Below are positions 24,271 to 33,815 of a stretch of DNA of 49,210 nucleotides, one piece after another (the stretch's first letter is position 1; the number at the start of each line of letters is the position of its first letter). A program made the position numbers and the translations under genes. A model generated the notes under the pieces. That model made no database searches and had not been told where the DNA came from. It saw nothing but the letters and a program-made list of their open reading frames with translations. Source of the stretch: Phycisphaerae bacterium (GTDB lineage Bacteria; Planctomycetota; Phycisphaerae; SM23-33); contig JADHXQ010000024.1 of the NCBI GenBank assembly GCA_016782885.1, positions 1 through 49,210 on the forward strand. The letters run 5' to 3'.

Positions 24271-25365
24271 ATGACCCCACGCGAAAATCTGCTGAGATTG
24301 TATCGACGAAACGGTTTCGACTCCGCGCCGGTGCATTTCAATCTGTGCCCCGAACTCGAGGAAACCTTCCGGCGGAACTATCCCGGCAGGGGCGAGTACG
24401 CCGAAGCCTTCGAGTTTCCCGTGCGGATGATAACCGATCCGGGATTCCCCTGGATCGCCGAGATTGAAGGGTTCGTCCCGCGGCGCACGTGGGACTACAG
24501 CCTCTATTACGACCCGCCCATCGCCGACGGCGCCCGGATGGACATATGGGGCGTCGCCCACGAACCGGGCGGCCCGGACGCGCACCACATGACGCGAATG
24601 CGCCACCCGCTGGAGAAACTCGAAAGCCTGGAGCAGTTCGAGGCCTACCCCTGGCCGGACTTCGCCCGGGCCGACTGGTCGTACCTCGACGCCGAAATCG
24701 CAGACATTCACGCACGCGGGCTGGCTGCACAGGTCTGGATGGAATGCACCATCTGGGAGACCGCCTGGTACATGCGCCGGATGGATGTACTCGTGACCGA
24801 CATGGTGATGGAAAACGATATAGCCGCCTTCCTGCTCGACAAGATAACGGACCTTGCCTGCTTCCGCGCGGAGAAATATGCCTCCGCCGGCGCCGACATC
24901 ATCGCACTCGGCGACGACATCGGTATGCAAAACACGATCATGATGTCGAAAAACATGTACGCCGACTGGTTAAAACCCCGCCTCAAGAGAGTCATCGATA
25001 CCGCCCGGGCCGCAAAACCCGATGTTATCATCCAGTATCACTCCTGCGGGCACGTTACCGAGTTGATACCCGAACTGATAGACGCCGGAATCGACGTGCT
25101 GAATCCCGTGCAGTCGGAATGCATGGACGTTCTGGAGGTTTTCGCCGAGTACGCCGACTCGCTGTCTTTCAACGGATCGATCGGCACGCAGACGACCATG
25201 CCGTTCGGCTCGCCGCGGGAAATCAAGGACACGGTTAAACGGAACCTTGACGCGGTGGGGGACTCCGGCGGACTGCTGTGCTGCCCGACGCATATGCTCG
25301 AACCGGAAGTGCCCTGGGAAAACGTCGAAGCGTATGTGGCGGCCTGTCGCGAGTATAAATCGTAG
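24271..25365 (+). CDS. UroD/MtaA-superfamily protein (possible corrinoid-linked methyltransferase)
   Basis: The 364-aa product has the uroporphyrinogen-decarboxylase fold signature but not the residues of true HemE. It has a potential zinc site like that of MtaA/CmuA-type methyltransferases: His257 and Cys259 in QYHSCGHVTELIPELIDA and Cys337/Cys338 in GLLCCPTHM. The segment VLNPVQSECMDV also fits that group. No corrinoid protein is encoded nearby. Context among glycosidases suggests a catabolic role, perhaps demethylation of a methoxylated compound; this is inference. Start at 24271 (MTPRENLLRLYRR) is preferred because the family begins here; an in-frame ATG at 24238 has no better ribosome binding site. 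Confidence 0.75.
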   Translation: MTPRENLLRLYRRNGFDSAPVHFNLCPELEETFRRNYPGRGEYAEAFEFPVRMITDPGFPWIAEIEGFVPRRTWDYSLYYDPPIADGARMDIWGVAHEPGGPDAHHMTRMRHPLEKLESLEQFEAYPWPDFARADWSYLDAEIADIHARGLAAQVWMECTIWETAWYMRRMDVLVTDMVMENDIAAFLLDKITDLACFRAEKYASAGADIIALGDDIGMQNTIMMSKNMYADWLKPRLKRVIDTARAAKPDVIIQYHSCGHVTELIPELIDAGIDVLNPVQSECMDVLEVFAEYADSLSFNGSIGTQTTMPFGSPREIKDTVKRNLDAVGDSGGLLCCPTHMLEPEVPWENVEAYVAACREYKS

Positions 25366-25379
25366 AGCCCAACGGGCTC
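25365..25379. terminator. Bidirectional hairpin between uroD-like and HEAT-ThuA genes
   Basis: GAGCCC-AAC-GGGCTC forms a perfect 6-bp stem that begins at the last base of the uroD-like stop codon. A second small palindrome, AGAAGCTTTTCT, follows directly and supplies a short T-run on the plus strand. The convergent gene ends at 25398, so the hairpin can serve both. Confidence 0.5.
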
Positions 25380-25397
25380 AGAAGCTTTTCTGAAAGA

Positions 25398-28300
25398 TCA
25401 ATTGGCCGACGTCGCAACGGGCTTGAGTTTCCCGGCCCAGGCGGCTCCGCGCCTGAAGAGTTCTTGTACGCCGGCGGCCTCGAATGCTCGGACATCGTGA
25501 CCGAGGGGTGAGTGGAATACACGTCCCTTGCCGAACTTCAAAACAAAGCCCATCGGGTGATGCTTCTTGTCGACCTTTGATTTGGCGTGGGCGAGTATGT
25601 CAATCGGCGTCTTGCCGTCGAGGCACGTGTAGAGTTCGTCGTACGTTTCAAAATCCTTCATGCCTTTGGTGATGGGGTGATCTTTGTCGACGATTTCAAC
25701 GGTGAACGGTCCTCGCCGATCGTGTCCGCGGAATTTGGGGTTGTATATGCGTCCGGCGATCTTGACGAATCCGGGCCAGTCCTGCCACGCTCCACATGCG
25801 AAGTGGACCATGACCATCCCGCCGCCTGCTTCGATGAACTTGCTGAAGTTTTCTCGGGCCGCCTTGTTGGGCGCCGGTACTTTCCAGTTCATGAAATGCA
25901 CCACGACCACGTCGTATTTGTGCAGCATCGCCGACGAAAGCTGATGGGGGTCTGCTACGATCTGAACCTCCATTCGCTTGTCCTTTGCCAGGAAAGCGGC
26001 GATGACCGGCGCGGTCAGCTTCCACTTGTGCCCGGGATAGTCCACGCCGGTTACGATCAGCACGTTGGTCTTGGACGTGTCTTTCGGTACGGGCATGACA
26101 GTTGCGAGTTTCTTCACCGTCGCCGCGGGCGCCTTGGCGGGAACTTTGGTGATAGCGGGTGTTTTGATCGCACTTCCGGCGCCGGCCTCCCAAACCCATA
26201 CCTCCCCGACAACGACGTTAGACTGGCTTTCACGTTTGAACGTCAGCTTGACCTGTCCCCCGGCGGATAATGCTTTTGGGATTCCAATGTTGAGTTCGGA
26301 GGCCTTCTGGTTCGTCAGCTTCGTCGCCTTGAGTAGTTGCGTCTCCTTACCGCCCTTTGGCGCCGCCCAGACCGACTGGACGCGGTCGTTGTTGTCGGGA
26401 TCCCACCAACTGAAGCCCAGTGCGTACTGTTTTTTCGCGTCCAGACCGGTCAGGGAGAAACTCACGCCGTCGCCATCATATGCAACCGTTCCAGCGGGCG
26501 TTCTGCCCGAGCCGGGCCAGACCCACGACGCGCCGGTTAGCTGTGATATCTTCGGTCCGGATGATGCGCCGGCTTGTGTCTCCACGCCGCAGTCGAGGTA
26601 GACGACCATTTTGCAGCCCCTGGGTCCGGCGGTTGCGAGTTGCTTCCTGCGTGCGTCGACCACCTTTTGATTGTAGGTTTTCCTTGCCCGCCTTCCGCGG
26701 CGGGGCCTGCTTTTGGCCAGTTTCTCCACGGCGTCGGCTCTGGTTACGATCGCCTTGGGCGGATTGGCCGCCCTGATCTTCTCCACCGCAGCCAGAACCG
26801 CACTCTTCTGAGTTGCCGCCAGTTGCTGTGCGATCGCCAACGCCGCGAGGGCGGCTTCGTTCCTGACGTCGCCATCGCCCAGCATCGACAGCGCCGCGCT
26901 GAGCGATTCGGTCGACGCCGCTGAGCCCATCGCCGACAGCATCATCCGCTTGTCCGCGGGTGTTTTCACGAGTTTGCGGATCTGCTCCAGGGCTCCGGCG
27001 GGGTCTTTCGACAGCGGAGCGAGCCGCAGGTACCCTCGCATCGCCAGGATGCGGTGCTTGGAGTTTTTCGTATCGCTGATGATCTTAAGCAGCGAACCGC
27101 ACGCCGCCGCGTCAGGCCAGTTAGTAAGCGCCCGCAATGCCGCTTCGCTGACGGTTGCGTTCCTGGAATCGACACGCTCCACGACAGCGGGCAGAGCATC
27201 GGAGCCGCCGAAGCAGGCGACGGTTTTCAGCAGGGCGGCCGCCGGCTCGCCGTCGGCTTTCTTCAGGCCCGCGAGAATTGCTTTGGATACCGCCGGGTTG
27301 TCTTCCATGCGCCGCCCGGTGGCGAGGATGGCCTGGCTGAGTACCTGGTGATCGGTCTCGGCGGATCTGGTCAGCAATGCGACGAGTTTGGGCAGTTCGT
27401 TTTTACCGGCCAGTTGCGTCAGTCCCTTGCAGGCGGCCTGACGAATGGAGGCTTCGGAATCAGTTGCCGCCGACAGCATTTCCGGTATCGCGCCTTGGAC
27501 TCCGCGGGCGGTTGCGGCGGCGATCAGTTCGCCCCGGATGGTCGGAGAGCCCTTGGATATCCCCGCGACCAGTGCGGCGTCCACGTTTTTGCCTGGAAGG
27601 CTCGCCAGGCTCGCGCGCGCGGCTGGATTGTTGGTTGCCGCAATCTTCGATAAAGTTTCGATATGCTTTGCGCCGCCGAGTTTTCCGATCGCATTAATCG
27701 CCGCCGACTGCACATCGGCGTCCTTGTCCGCGAGTAATCCCGCCACCGCATCGGCCGCGCTCTGGTCGCCGCGCTGCGCCAAGGCGTCCAGCAACAGGAC
27801 CCGCGCCGGGCTCCTGCTCCTGGCGAGCCTCGCGGTCATCGCGCGAGTTACTTTTTCTCCGGGCAGAGTCGCGATCAGGTTCAGCGCCCGGGCGTGCTGT
27901 TGGACTTTTGCTCCGTCGAGAATATCGAGCAGCGGAGTCATCGCGTCGGCGGGGCTGCATTTCGCCAGACCGGTCAGGCCCGCCCATTTCCAGTTGTCGT
28001 TTTGCCCGGCGGATATCAACCGCTTGTATACATTTGCAGCCGATTGGGCGTTTGTTTCGGCGCACTGTAACAGGGCGTCGAGCAATGCGGGTGTGGGTTT
28101 GAGCTTCTTGCCGGTAAGAGCGGCCACCGCCTCTGCGCTGCCGATTTCGCCCAGTGCGGCGATTGCAGCCGCCGCGATATCGGCGTTTTTATCGATCGTG
28201 AGAGTTTTCAGTGCGCCGGTTGCTTCCGCGTCGCGCCGTGCTCCTATGGAGTTTATGAGTCCGACCTTGGCCGCTCCGTCAGCTTTGCCCATTGCGTCGC

Positions 28301-28697
28301 GGAGGGCCTTTGCCGCTTCCGGGCCGCTGAGCCGCTGCAGTGCTCCGCGTGCCGGTCCGGCCGTTTTCGGATCGCCCATCAGCGCCGCCAGCGGTTTTAC
28401 CGCGCGCTGATCGGCTACCAGCGGCAGAAGTTGGCAGATCAGGCTTTTCGCCGCCGCGGCGGCGGATTTGTTTTCGATCAGGGCGATGAGGCGCCCCGCC
28501 ATTTCCGCTTTGGATTTCGCATCGCCTGAAGCGAGGTAAACCGCCTTCTCGATGGCGATTATGGCGACGCGACTGTCGCCATCTTTGTACTTCGCCAGCG
28601 CGGCGAATGACTCATCCAGCGGTCCGGCCGCATACAGGCAAGGTGTCAGCAGGGCGACCATCAGAAGCGTGATAACCGTAATGTGTTTAGCTTTCAT
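25398..28697 (-). CDS. Exported HEAT-repeat protein with C-terminal ThuA domain
   Basis: A 1099-aa protein with a signal peptide (about 1-23, ending near LYAAG). Residues ~40-620 are HEAT/Armadillo-like helical repeats (for example DADVQSAAINAIGKLGG and DSEASIRQAACKGLTQLAG). A basic linker follows, then a beta-sandwich region (about 695-840, YLDCGVETQAG to EVWVWEAG). The C-terminal ThuA-like domain, of the glutamine-amidotransferase-like fold (about 875-1090), has NVLIVTGVDYPGHKW, GGGMVMVHFACGAWQDWP and HPITKGM. ThuA is linked to sugar metabolism. Close spacing to the Gfo/Idh gene (41 bp) and the second GH4 suggests one transcript for a secreted glycan pathway. Confidence 0.85.
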   Translation of the reverse strand: MKAKHITVITLLMVALLTPCLYAAGPLDESFAALAKYKDGDSRVAIIAIEKAVYLASGDAKSKAEMAGRLIALIENKSAAAAAKSLICQLLPLVADQRAVKPLAALMGDPKTAGPARGALQRLSGPEAAKALRDAMGKADGAAKVGLINSIGARRDAEATGALKTLTIDKNADIAAAAIAALGEIGSAEAVAALTGKKLKPTPALLDALLQCAETNAQSAANVYKRLISAGQNDNWKWAGLTGLAKCSPADAMTPLLDILDGAKVQQHARALNLIATLPGEKVTRAMTARLARSRSPARVLLLDALAQRGDQSAADAVAGLLADKDADVQSAAINAIGKLGGAKHIETLSKIAATNNPAARASLASLPGKNVDAALVAGISKGSPTIRGELIAAATARGVQGAIPEMLSAATDSEASIRQAACKGLTQLAGKNELPKLVALLTRSAETDHQVLSQAILATGRRMEDNPAVSKAILAGLKKADGEPAAALLKTVACFGGSDALPAVVERVDSRNATVSEAALRALTNWPDAAACGSLLKIISDTKNSKHRILAMRGYLRLAPLSKDPAGALEQIRKLVKTPADKRMMLSAMGSAASTESLSAALSMLGDGDVRNEAALAALAIAQQLAATQKSAVLAAVEKIRAANPPKAIVTRADAVEKLAKSRPRRGRRARKTYNQKVVDARRKQLATAGPRGCKMVVYLDCGVETQAGASSGPKISQLTGASWVWPGSGRTPAGTVAYDGDGVSFSLTGLDAKKQYALGFSWWDPDNNDRVQSVWAAPKGGKETQLLKATKLTNQKASELNIGIPKALSAGGQVKLTFKRESQSNVVVGEVWVWEAGAGSAIKTPAITKVPAKAPAATVKKLATVMPVPKDTSKTNVLIVTGVDYPGHKWKLTAPVIAAFLAKDKRMEVQIVADPHQLSSAMLHKYDVVVVHFMNWKVPAPNKAARENFSKFIEAGGGMVMVHFACGAWQDWPGFVKIAGRIYNPKFRGHDRRGPFTVEIVDKDHPITKGMKDFETYDELYTCLDGKTPIDILAHAKSKVDKKHHPMGFVLKFGKGRVFHSPLGHDVRAFEAAGVQELFRRGAAWAGKLKPVATSAN

Positions 28698-28738
28698 TTG
28701 TTCGCCCTTTCAAGGCGTGGTGGTATTTTTGGGAAAAC

Positions 28739-30022
28739 TCAGATTCGCCACGGGGCGGTCATCGATCTCACGAGCATCTTGTCGGCGGCGGGATCCTTGA
28801 TGAACTTCTCTTTGTCCCAGTCGAAAGTTACTTCGCGGCGCAGGCGCGTGGCGATGTCGGCGACCAGCGAGATCGCCGTGGCGCGGTGCCCGGCCTCGAT
28901 CGGGGCGGCGGGGTCTTTCCGCGTGCGGATGCCGTCGAAGAAGTTATTGTGGTGATTGGTGCTCACGTAGAGTTTTTCGTCGGAGGTATTGAACGCGGTT
29001 TGCAGCAGCGATGCGGGCTGGGCCTTGATACTTCCTCGCCTCACGTGGATCCATCCCTTGTCGCCTTCAAATCGAACGCCCTGGGGGTGTCCGGGCTCGC
29101 CGTTGGAGCAGAAGCTCATTACGGTTCCGTCGGCCGCGGTAAGTTTCGTGTTCCACGTGATGGACGTGTTTGCCGGTCCTTCGGTGGGGAATTTCGCGGT
29201 CCCGGCGGCCTTGATGAGTCCCTTGCTCAGTTGCGGGAGGCCCCACAGCGCGATGTCGCAGTGATGGACGCCCCACGACTGGATCCAACCGGCGCAGTAG
29301 TCCTGCATGAAGTACCAGTTGAAGCTGCACTTCTGGTCGGTGTAAGGCGACCAGGGCGCCGGTCCGAGCCACATCTTGTAGTCGATGTCGGGCGGAGCGT
29401 CTTTTGCGGGCATTGTCTTGAGCTGCCTTCCTCCGGGCACGCCGACCTTCACCGTGTGGACCTTTCCGAGATACCCGTTTCGCACCAGTTGGCACGCCAG
29501 GCGGAAGCGGGCGTCGGATCGCTGCTGCGTACCGACCTGCAGTATGCGTCCGTAGCGCCGGACGGCTTTGCACATGGCGCGCCCTTCAGCGACCGTCAGC
29601 GAAATCGCCTTCTCGCAGTAGACGTCCTTACCGGCTTTCACCGCGTGAATAGAGTGCAGCGCGTGCCAGTTTTCCGGGGAGGCGATTACGACTGCGTCGA
29701 TATCGTCGCGGGCCAGAAGCTCGCGGAAATCCTGGTAAGCCTTGGCGCCCTTGTATTTCTTGTTGATGCGGGCGACGTTGCTCGCCCCTTTGCTCTTGTA
29801 CGGATCAGCCACCGCCAGGACTTGCGCATCCGATCGGCCGAGGAATCCGCCGACGTGTCCCGATCCCCGCCCGCCGACGCCGATGTGCCCCGTACCGATG
29901 CGATCGGACGCGGGAGTCTTTCCGTCCTTACCAAGCGCTGATCCGGGAACTATGGTCGGCAGGACGATAGCCGCGGCGCTACCGGCAAGAAAGCTTCGCC
30001 GTGAGATGTTTGACTTCTTCAT
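28739..30022 (-). CDS. Tat-exported Gfo/Idh/MocA-family oxidoreductase
   Basis: A 427-aa NAD(P)-dependent sugar dehydrogenase-like protein. It begins with a Tat signal (SRRSFLAGSAAAIVLP). The Rossmann domain follows: GTGHIGVGGRGSGHVGGFL, AVADPY and VVIASPENWHALHSIHAV. The usual EKP motif is present as EKAIS near residue 138, so the conserved proline is replaced by alanine. The C-terminal half has the family beta-sheet domain with GVHHCDIALWGLP. It probably oxidises or reduces a sugar or polyol outside the cytoplasm, with cofactor loaded before export. It lies 33 bp downstream of the second GH4 gene. Confidence 0.9.
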   Translation of the reverse strand: MKKSNISRRSFLAGSAAAIVLPTIVPGSALGKDGKTPASDRIGTGHIGVGGRGSGHVGGFLGRSDAQVLAVADPYKSKGASNVARINKKYKGAKAYQDFRELLARDDIDAVVIASPENWHALHSIHAVKAGKDVYCEKAISLTVAEGRAMCKAVRRYGRILQVGTQQRSDARFRLACQLVRNGYLGKVHTVKVGVPGGRQLKTMPAKDAPPDIDYKMWLGPAPWSPYTDQKCSFNWYFMQDYCAGWIQSWGVHHCDIALWGLPQLSKGLIKAAGTAKFPTEGPANTSITWNTKLTAADGTVMSFCSNGEPGHPQGVRFEGDKGWIHVRRGSIKAQPASLLQTAFNTSDEKLYVSTNHHNNFFDGIRTRKDPAAPIEAGHRATAISLVADIATRLRREVTFDWDKEKFIKDPAADKMLVRSMTAPWRI

Positions 30023-30055
30023 GATTCGACTCCTTTTTCTGTAGTCGTTGTCGTT

Positions 30056-31486
30056 CTAGCCGGTTTTCTGCTCGAGCAGCGTTCCGAATCGCTTGTTGAT
30101 CGCAAGCGCCGGGTCGAGCGGCACGTCAACCGGTTTGCAGTCGGCGGGAATGCTGATGGTCGGCGTGGGTCGGATGGATTTGCCCTCGAACTGCGGCAAC
30201 CACTGTCGCTGGGCCTCGAGCATCTCCGAACACATTTCGCGTATCTCGTTGAGCGTGCAGACCGCCCCGGACAGCGGATCCATCGCCGCGGCGTGGACGA
30301 CCGCTTCGCTCTCGCCCTCCAGCGCCGCCAAGGCGCCCAGGGTCTGCACGTTGATGTTCGTCATGCATGCGGCCGCACACTGCGGCGGAAGGTCGCCGAT
30401 GTTCGTCGGGTGCAGGCCGGTATCGTCGACGAAGGTGGGCACCTCGACGCACGCCTCGGGCGGAAGGTTCGTGATGTACCCGTCGTTGCGAACGTTGCCC
30501 ATGATGCGGAACGGTTTGCCCGTGACGGCGGCTTCCAGGATGTACGAGCAGTATTCGACGCTTCGCGATTCGATCTTGGCTGACTCGTATTCCAGCGGAT
30601 CGTGTTCGGCGTATTTTGCGGCCAGTGCTTTGGAGTACTTGTAGTACGCTCCGCTCTCGCCCCCGAATGCCGGTTCGTCGCAGTACATGTCCAGCGCCCT
30701 TTGGCTGGAGCGGAACCAGGGCAGGTACTCGCTGAGGTGACCGGTCGATTCGGTCATGAAGTACCCGAACTGGCGGAAGACCTCGCCGCGCACCTTTTCG
30801 TTCTTGTAGTACTCCGGCTTCTCGAAGACCTCGCGCATTATCGGGTACAGGTCGCGCCCGTTGTGAGTCAGCTCGAGGAACCAGTCCATGTGGTTGATAC
30901 CTCCGCAAACGTAGCTGATCTCGTCTTTCGGAACGCCGCAGTAGCCGGCGATAAGGTCCAGTGTGGTCTGGACGCCGTGACACAGGCCGACGATGGGAGC
31001 ATCGGAGACCTGCCCCAGCGCCAGGCAGTTGGCGGCCATCGGGTTGGCGTACTGGAGCATGATCGCCCCCCCCTTCGCCAGCGTCTCCATGTCGTCGACC
31101 ATGTCGACCAGCACGGGTATTGTCCGCAGCCCGCGGAAGAGCCCGCCGGGTCCGAGCGAGTCGCCGATGCACTGGTCCACGCCGTATTTCAGCGGTATTT
31201 CGTAATCGACACTGTATGCGTCGAACCCGCCGACCTGGATCATGACGACCACGAAATCGGCGTCTTGAATCGCTTCGGCCCGGTCGAGCGTTGCGGTTAT
31301 CTTCGACGACAGGCCGTTCTCGGCGACCATGCGATTCGCGAACGCCTCCATCCGCCGCAGCTTCGGCTCGGTGCGGTTCATCAGCGCGAACTCGCTGCCT
31401 TCCAGCGCCGGCGTGGCCATCATGTCGCTCAGCAGCGTCTTGCAGAACACGACACTGCCCGCCCCGATCATTGCAATCTTCGCCAT
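30056..31486 (-). CDS. Glycoside hydrolase family 4 enzyme, copy 2
   Basis: A 476-aa GH4 enzyme, the paralogue of the gene at 22745. It has KIAMIGAGSVVF, GYFMTESTGHLSEYLPWF, GLCHG with Cys169 and GINHMDWF with His199 (expected Mn2+ ligands). I chose the ATG at 31486 (MAKIAMIG) because AGGAG lies 7 bases upstream and the homologue starts identically; an ATG at 31492 overlaps that Shine-Dalgarno sequence, and the frame stays open for 38 further codons that resemble nothing. It appears to head a transcript with the Gfo/Idh and HEAT-ThuA genes and is divergent from the Tat aldo/keto-reductase-like gene. Confidence 0.92.
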   Translation of the reverse strand: MAKIAMIGAGSVVFCKTLLSDMMATPALEGSEFALMNRTEPKLRRMEAFANRMVAENGLSSKITATLDRAEAIQDADFVVVMIQVGGFDAYSVDYEIPLKYGVDQCIGDSLGPGGLFRGLRTIPVLVDMVDDMETLAKGGAIMLQYANPMAANCLALGQVSDAPIVGLCHGVQTTLDLIAGYCGVPKDEISYVCGGINHMDWFLELTHNGRDLYPIMREVFEKPEYYKNEKVRGEVFRQFGYFMTESTGHLSEYLPWFRSSQRALDMYCDEPAFGGESGAYYKYSKALAAKYAEHDPLEYESAKIESRSVEYCSYILEAAVTGKPFRIMGNVRNDGYITNLPPEACVEVPTFVDDTGLHPTNIGDLPPQCAAACMTNINVQTLGALAALEGESEAVVHAAAMDPLSGAVCTLNEIREMCSEMLEAQRQWLPQFEGKSIRPTPTISIPADCKPVDVPLDPALAINKRFGTLLEQKTG

Positions 31487-31623
31487 ATCCATTCTCCTGT
31501 GCAGGTCCAGGGTGATGATAGGGTTTTCGCCCACCGGTCGCAAGCAATTCGCTTTGTCCGCCGACGGGCCGCAGGTATAATGCAGACCTGATCTCCGCCG
31601 CGCCATTACGACAGGAGCACCAC

Positions 31624-32502
31624 ATGAAAGCCCGCACTACTCGACGTGAATTCCTGCAGGACACCGCCTTAGTCGCCGCGGCCGCTACGATCGCCGGCCC
31701 GGCGGACGCCAAATCCGCTCCGGCGGCGACTATGCCCTCGATAAAACTGGGCAAACTCAAGGTCTCGCGATTGATCCTGGGCAGCAATCCGTTTTTCGGT
31801 TTTGCGCACGGTAATCCGCAGGGATCAAGCTCCGATATGAAGAAGTGGTATACCGAGCAGCGGATAATGTCCGTTCTGGACCAGTCGGCCGAGAGGGGCA
31901 TAACCGCTGTCTGGACGCCCAGCTACGAGCGCTGGATCAGCGTATGGAACAAGTACCGCACCAGCGGCGGCAAGCTGCCGATCTGGATCGGTCAGCCCGA
32001 CAAGTACGACACGATGGCCGAGCACATCACCGCGTGCGCCAAGAACGGCGGAAAGGCGATATGCATCCAGGGCGCATGCGTTGACAAGGCGTTTTCGCGG
32101 AAGAAATTCGACCTCGTGCGAAAGTGGCTGGACCTGATCCACAGCTTCGACCTGCCTGCTGGTATCGCCACCCACAAGCCCGAAACGCACCTGATCGCCG
32201 AAGAGAAAAAGCTGCCCACCGACTTCTACCACCAGTGCGTCTACCAGCCGGAGAACTACAAGCACGATTGTTGGGAAAAGGCCATCGCGACGATCCGCCA
32301 GCTCGACAAGCCGGTAGTGGCGTACAAGGTGCTGGCCGCCGGGCGGCTGGCGCCGAAGAAGGCGTTCGCCGACTTGCTCAAGCAGATCAAACCCAAAGAC
32401 GGTCTGTGCGTGGGAGTCTTCCCCAAGAAGAACTCAGGCGAAATCGTCGAGGATACCGCGCTGGTGAAGAAGCTCTCGCAACGCTCGGAAAAGAAGGCCT
32501 AA
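31624..32502 (+). CDS. Tat-exported aldo/keto-reductase-like barrel protein
   Basis: A 292-aa protein with a Tat signal (TRREFLQDTALVAAAATIAG). The core begins with the aldo/keto-reductase-like strand IKLGKLKVSRLILGSNPFFG and reads as a TIM barrel, with a later strand VAYKVLAAGRL. I do not see the usual Asp-Tyr-Lys-His catalytic set of aldo/keto reductases, so its activity is uncertain. The ATG at 31624 follows GGAGCACC. Its stop overlaps the convergent glycosyltransferase gene by 4 bp. Its place beside the divergent GH4 gene suggests a sugar-related role. Confidence 0.7.
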   Translation: MKARTTRREFLQDTALVAAAATIAGPADAKSAPAATMPSIKLGKLKVSRLILGSNPFFGFAHGNPQGSSSDMKKWYTEQRIMSVLDQSAERGITAVWTPSYERWISVWNKYRTSGGKLPIWIGQPDKYDTMAEHITACAKNGGKAICIQGACVDKAFSRKKFDLVRKWLDLIHSFDLPAGIATHKPETHLIAEEKKLPTDFYHQCVYQPENYKHDCWEKAIATIRQLDKPVVAYKVLAAGRLAPKKAFADLLKQIKPKDGLCVGVFPKKNSGEIVEDTALVKKLSQRSEKKA

Positions 32503-33788
32503 GACAGCGTTTCGTACAGGGCGACGAGTCTTTCGGCCGCGGCCGGAGCGGTGAATTGTTCGAGAGCTGCCTGGCGTCCGGTTTGTCCCATGTCGCGGGC
32601 GCGTTGGGGGTCTGTCAGGAGTTCGGTTAGTTTGACGGTCATGTCGCCAGGCGTGTCCGGATCATAGAGCAGACCGCCGCCCGTGGCTTCGATCAGTTCG
32701 GTGAGGGCTCCGCACCTCGGCTCGACAAGCGGAACTCCCGCCAGCAGCGATTCGATTACGAACATACCGGCCGCCGGTCCGGAGCGGTCGGGCACGCACA
32801 TCACCGAGAGCGTCGGAAGGAAGTCGCGTTTGGACTGGCGGTCGAAATCGTCTATCCACTCGACGTCATCCGAGGCGCCCGCTCGGGCCAGCAATTGCTT
32901 TTGCTTCTCGACGTAGTCCTTGAAGTTCCGCGTCATTCCACCGGCGATCAGGAGTTTTATGTTTTCCAGGCCCGGTTGGCGCCGCAGTTCGATAAACGCG
33001 TCGGTCAGCAGATCGAACCCCTTATCCGGATGCAGACGCGAGAGGTAACCGATCACCGGCGGCTCGGGCGGTTGGTCGGCCGGGGAGTATCCCTCGGGAT
33101 CGATCCCGTTATAGCAGACTTTCACCGTGCCTTCGGACAGTCCGAGTCGCGGGCCCATGAGGTTGGCGTAGTATTCGCTGGGCGCGACAAACATGCTGAC
33201 GGACCGGGCGTTTTTGCGCATCAGGTCCCAGGCGTCGCCGGCGTAGGGGTCCGGCAGGGCGTCGATGAAATCGTGTTCGTCCTGGAGCATGCAGACTATC
33301 GAACAGTCCAGTTCTTCGGAGATGCTCGGCGCCATTCCCAGCAGCATCGCGTTTGACAGCACGATAACATCCGGGCGGGAGTTTTCCTTCAGGTAGCTTA
33401 CGAGGCGGTCGAGTTCCTTGGCCTGCCTGCCCGATGCTCCCTGGAGCATAGACACCGCGGTCTGGCCCAGCAGAGACGCTTTGGTCATGCCCACCTTGCG
33501 AGCCGCGAAGCGCAGCAGGCCTCCGGCGTCGAAGAGTTTGTCGAGCCATCGCGGCGTGTGCCTGAACAGCTTGAACCGCTGCTGCAGATAGACGTTGACC
33601 CCGCCGAAGAACACGGGCGTCTTGTCGCCTCCGGGGTCCGTATCCTGCATGAGCGGGGGCAGGTACAGGGGCATGGACGACGCGTCGTGCCCCATCGCCC
33701 TCAGCGCGACGACAATCGCCTTGTCGCGGAGGCAGTTCTCGCAGTAGAAGTTGTCGCCGCTGCCGGGCGTCATGACGACGATTTGCAT
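32499..33788 (-). CDS. GT4-family glycosyltransferase, last gene of the oxidative-stress operon
   Basis: A 429-aa GT-B-fold transferase. The N-terminal domain begins MQIVVMTPGSGDNFYCENCL; the C-terminal domain has VIGYLSRLHPDKGFDLL and the donor-binding region GMFVIESLLAGVPLVEPRCGALTE, with the E-x7-E pattern of GT4 enzymes. The acceptor is unknown. GGAG lies 7 bases before the ATG. It follows the rubredoxin gene by 27 bp on the same strand, so it seems to share the PerR-headed transcript, though no other cell-envelope gene is nearby. Confidence 0.88.
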   Translation of the reverse strand: MQIVVMTPGSGDNFYCENCLRDKAIVVALRAMGHDASSMPLYLPPLMQDTDPGGDKTPVFFGGVNVYLQQRFKLFRHTPRWLDKLFDAGGLLRFAARKVGMTKASLLGQTAVSMLQGASGRQAKELDRLVSYLKENSRPDVIVLSNAMLLGMAPSISEELDCSIVCMLQDEHDFIDALPDPYAGDAWDLMRKNARSVSMFVAPSEYYANLMGPRLGLSEGTVKVCYNGIDPEGYSPADQPPEPPVIGYLSRLHPDKGFDLLTDAFIELRRQPGLENIKLLIAGGMTRNFKDYVEKQKQLLARAGASDDVEWIDDFDRQSKRDFLPTLSVMCVPDRSGPAAGMFVIESLLAGVPLVEPRCGALTELIEATGGGLLYDPDTPGDMTVKLTELLTDPQRARDMGQTGRQAALEQFTAPAAAERLVALYETLS

Positions 33789-33815
33789 GGGCGATCTCCG
33801 CTCGGGATACCGCGG

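Noticed and set aside
30126..31901. A 591-codon open frame on the minus strand
   Set aside because: It overlaps the second GH4 gene in another frame; its product is Arg-rich with no recognisable motif, while the GH4 frame has all catalytic motifs.
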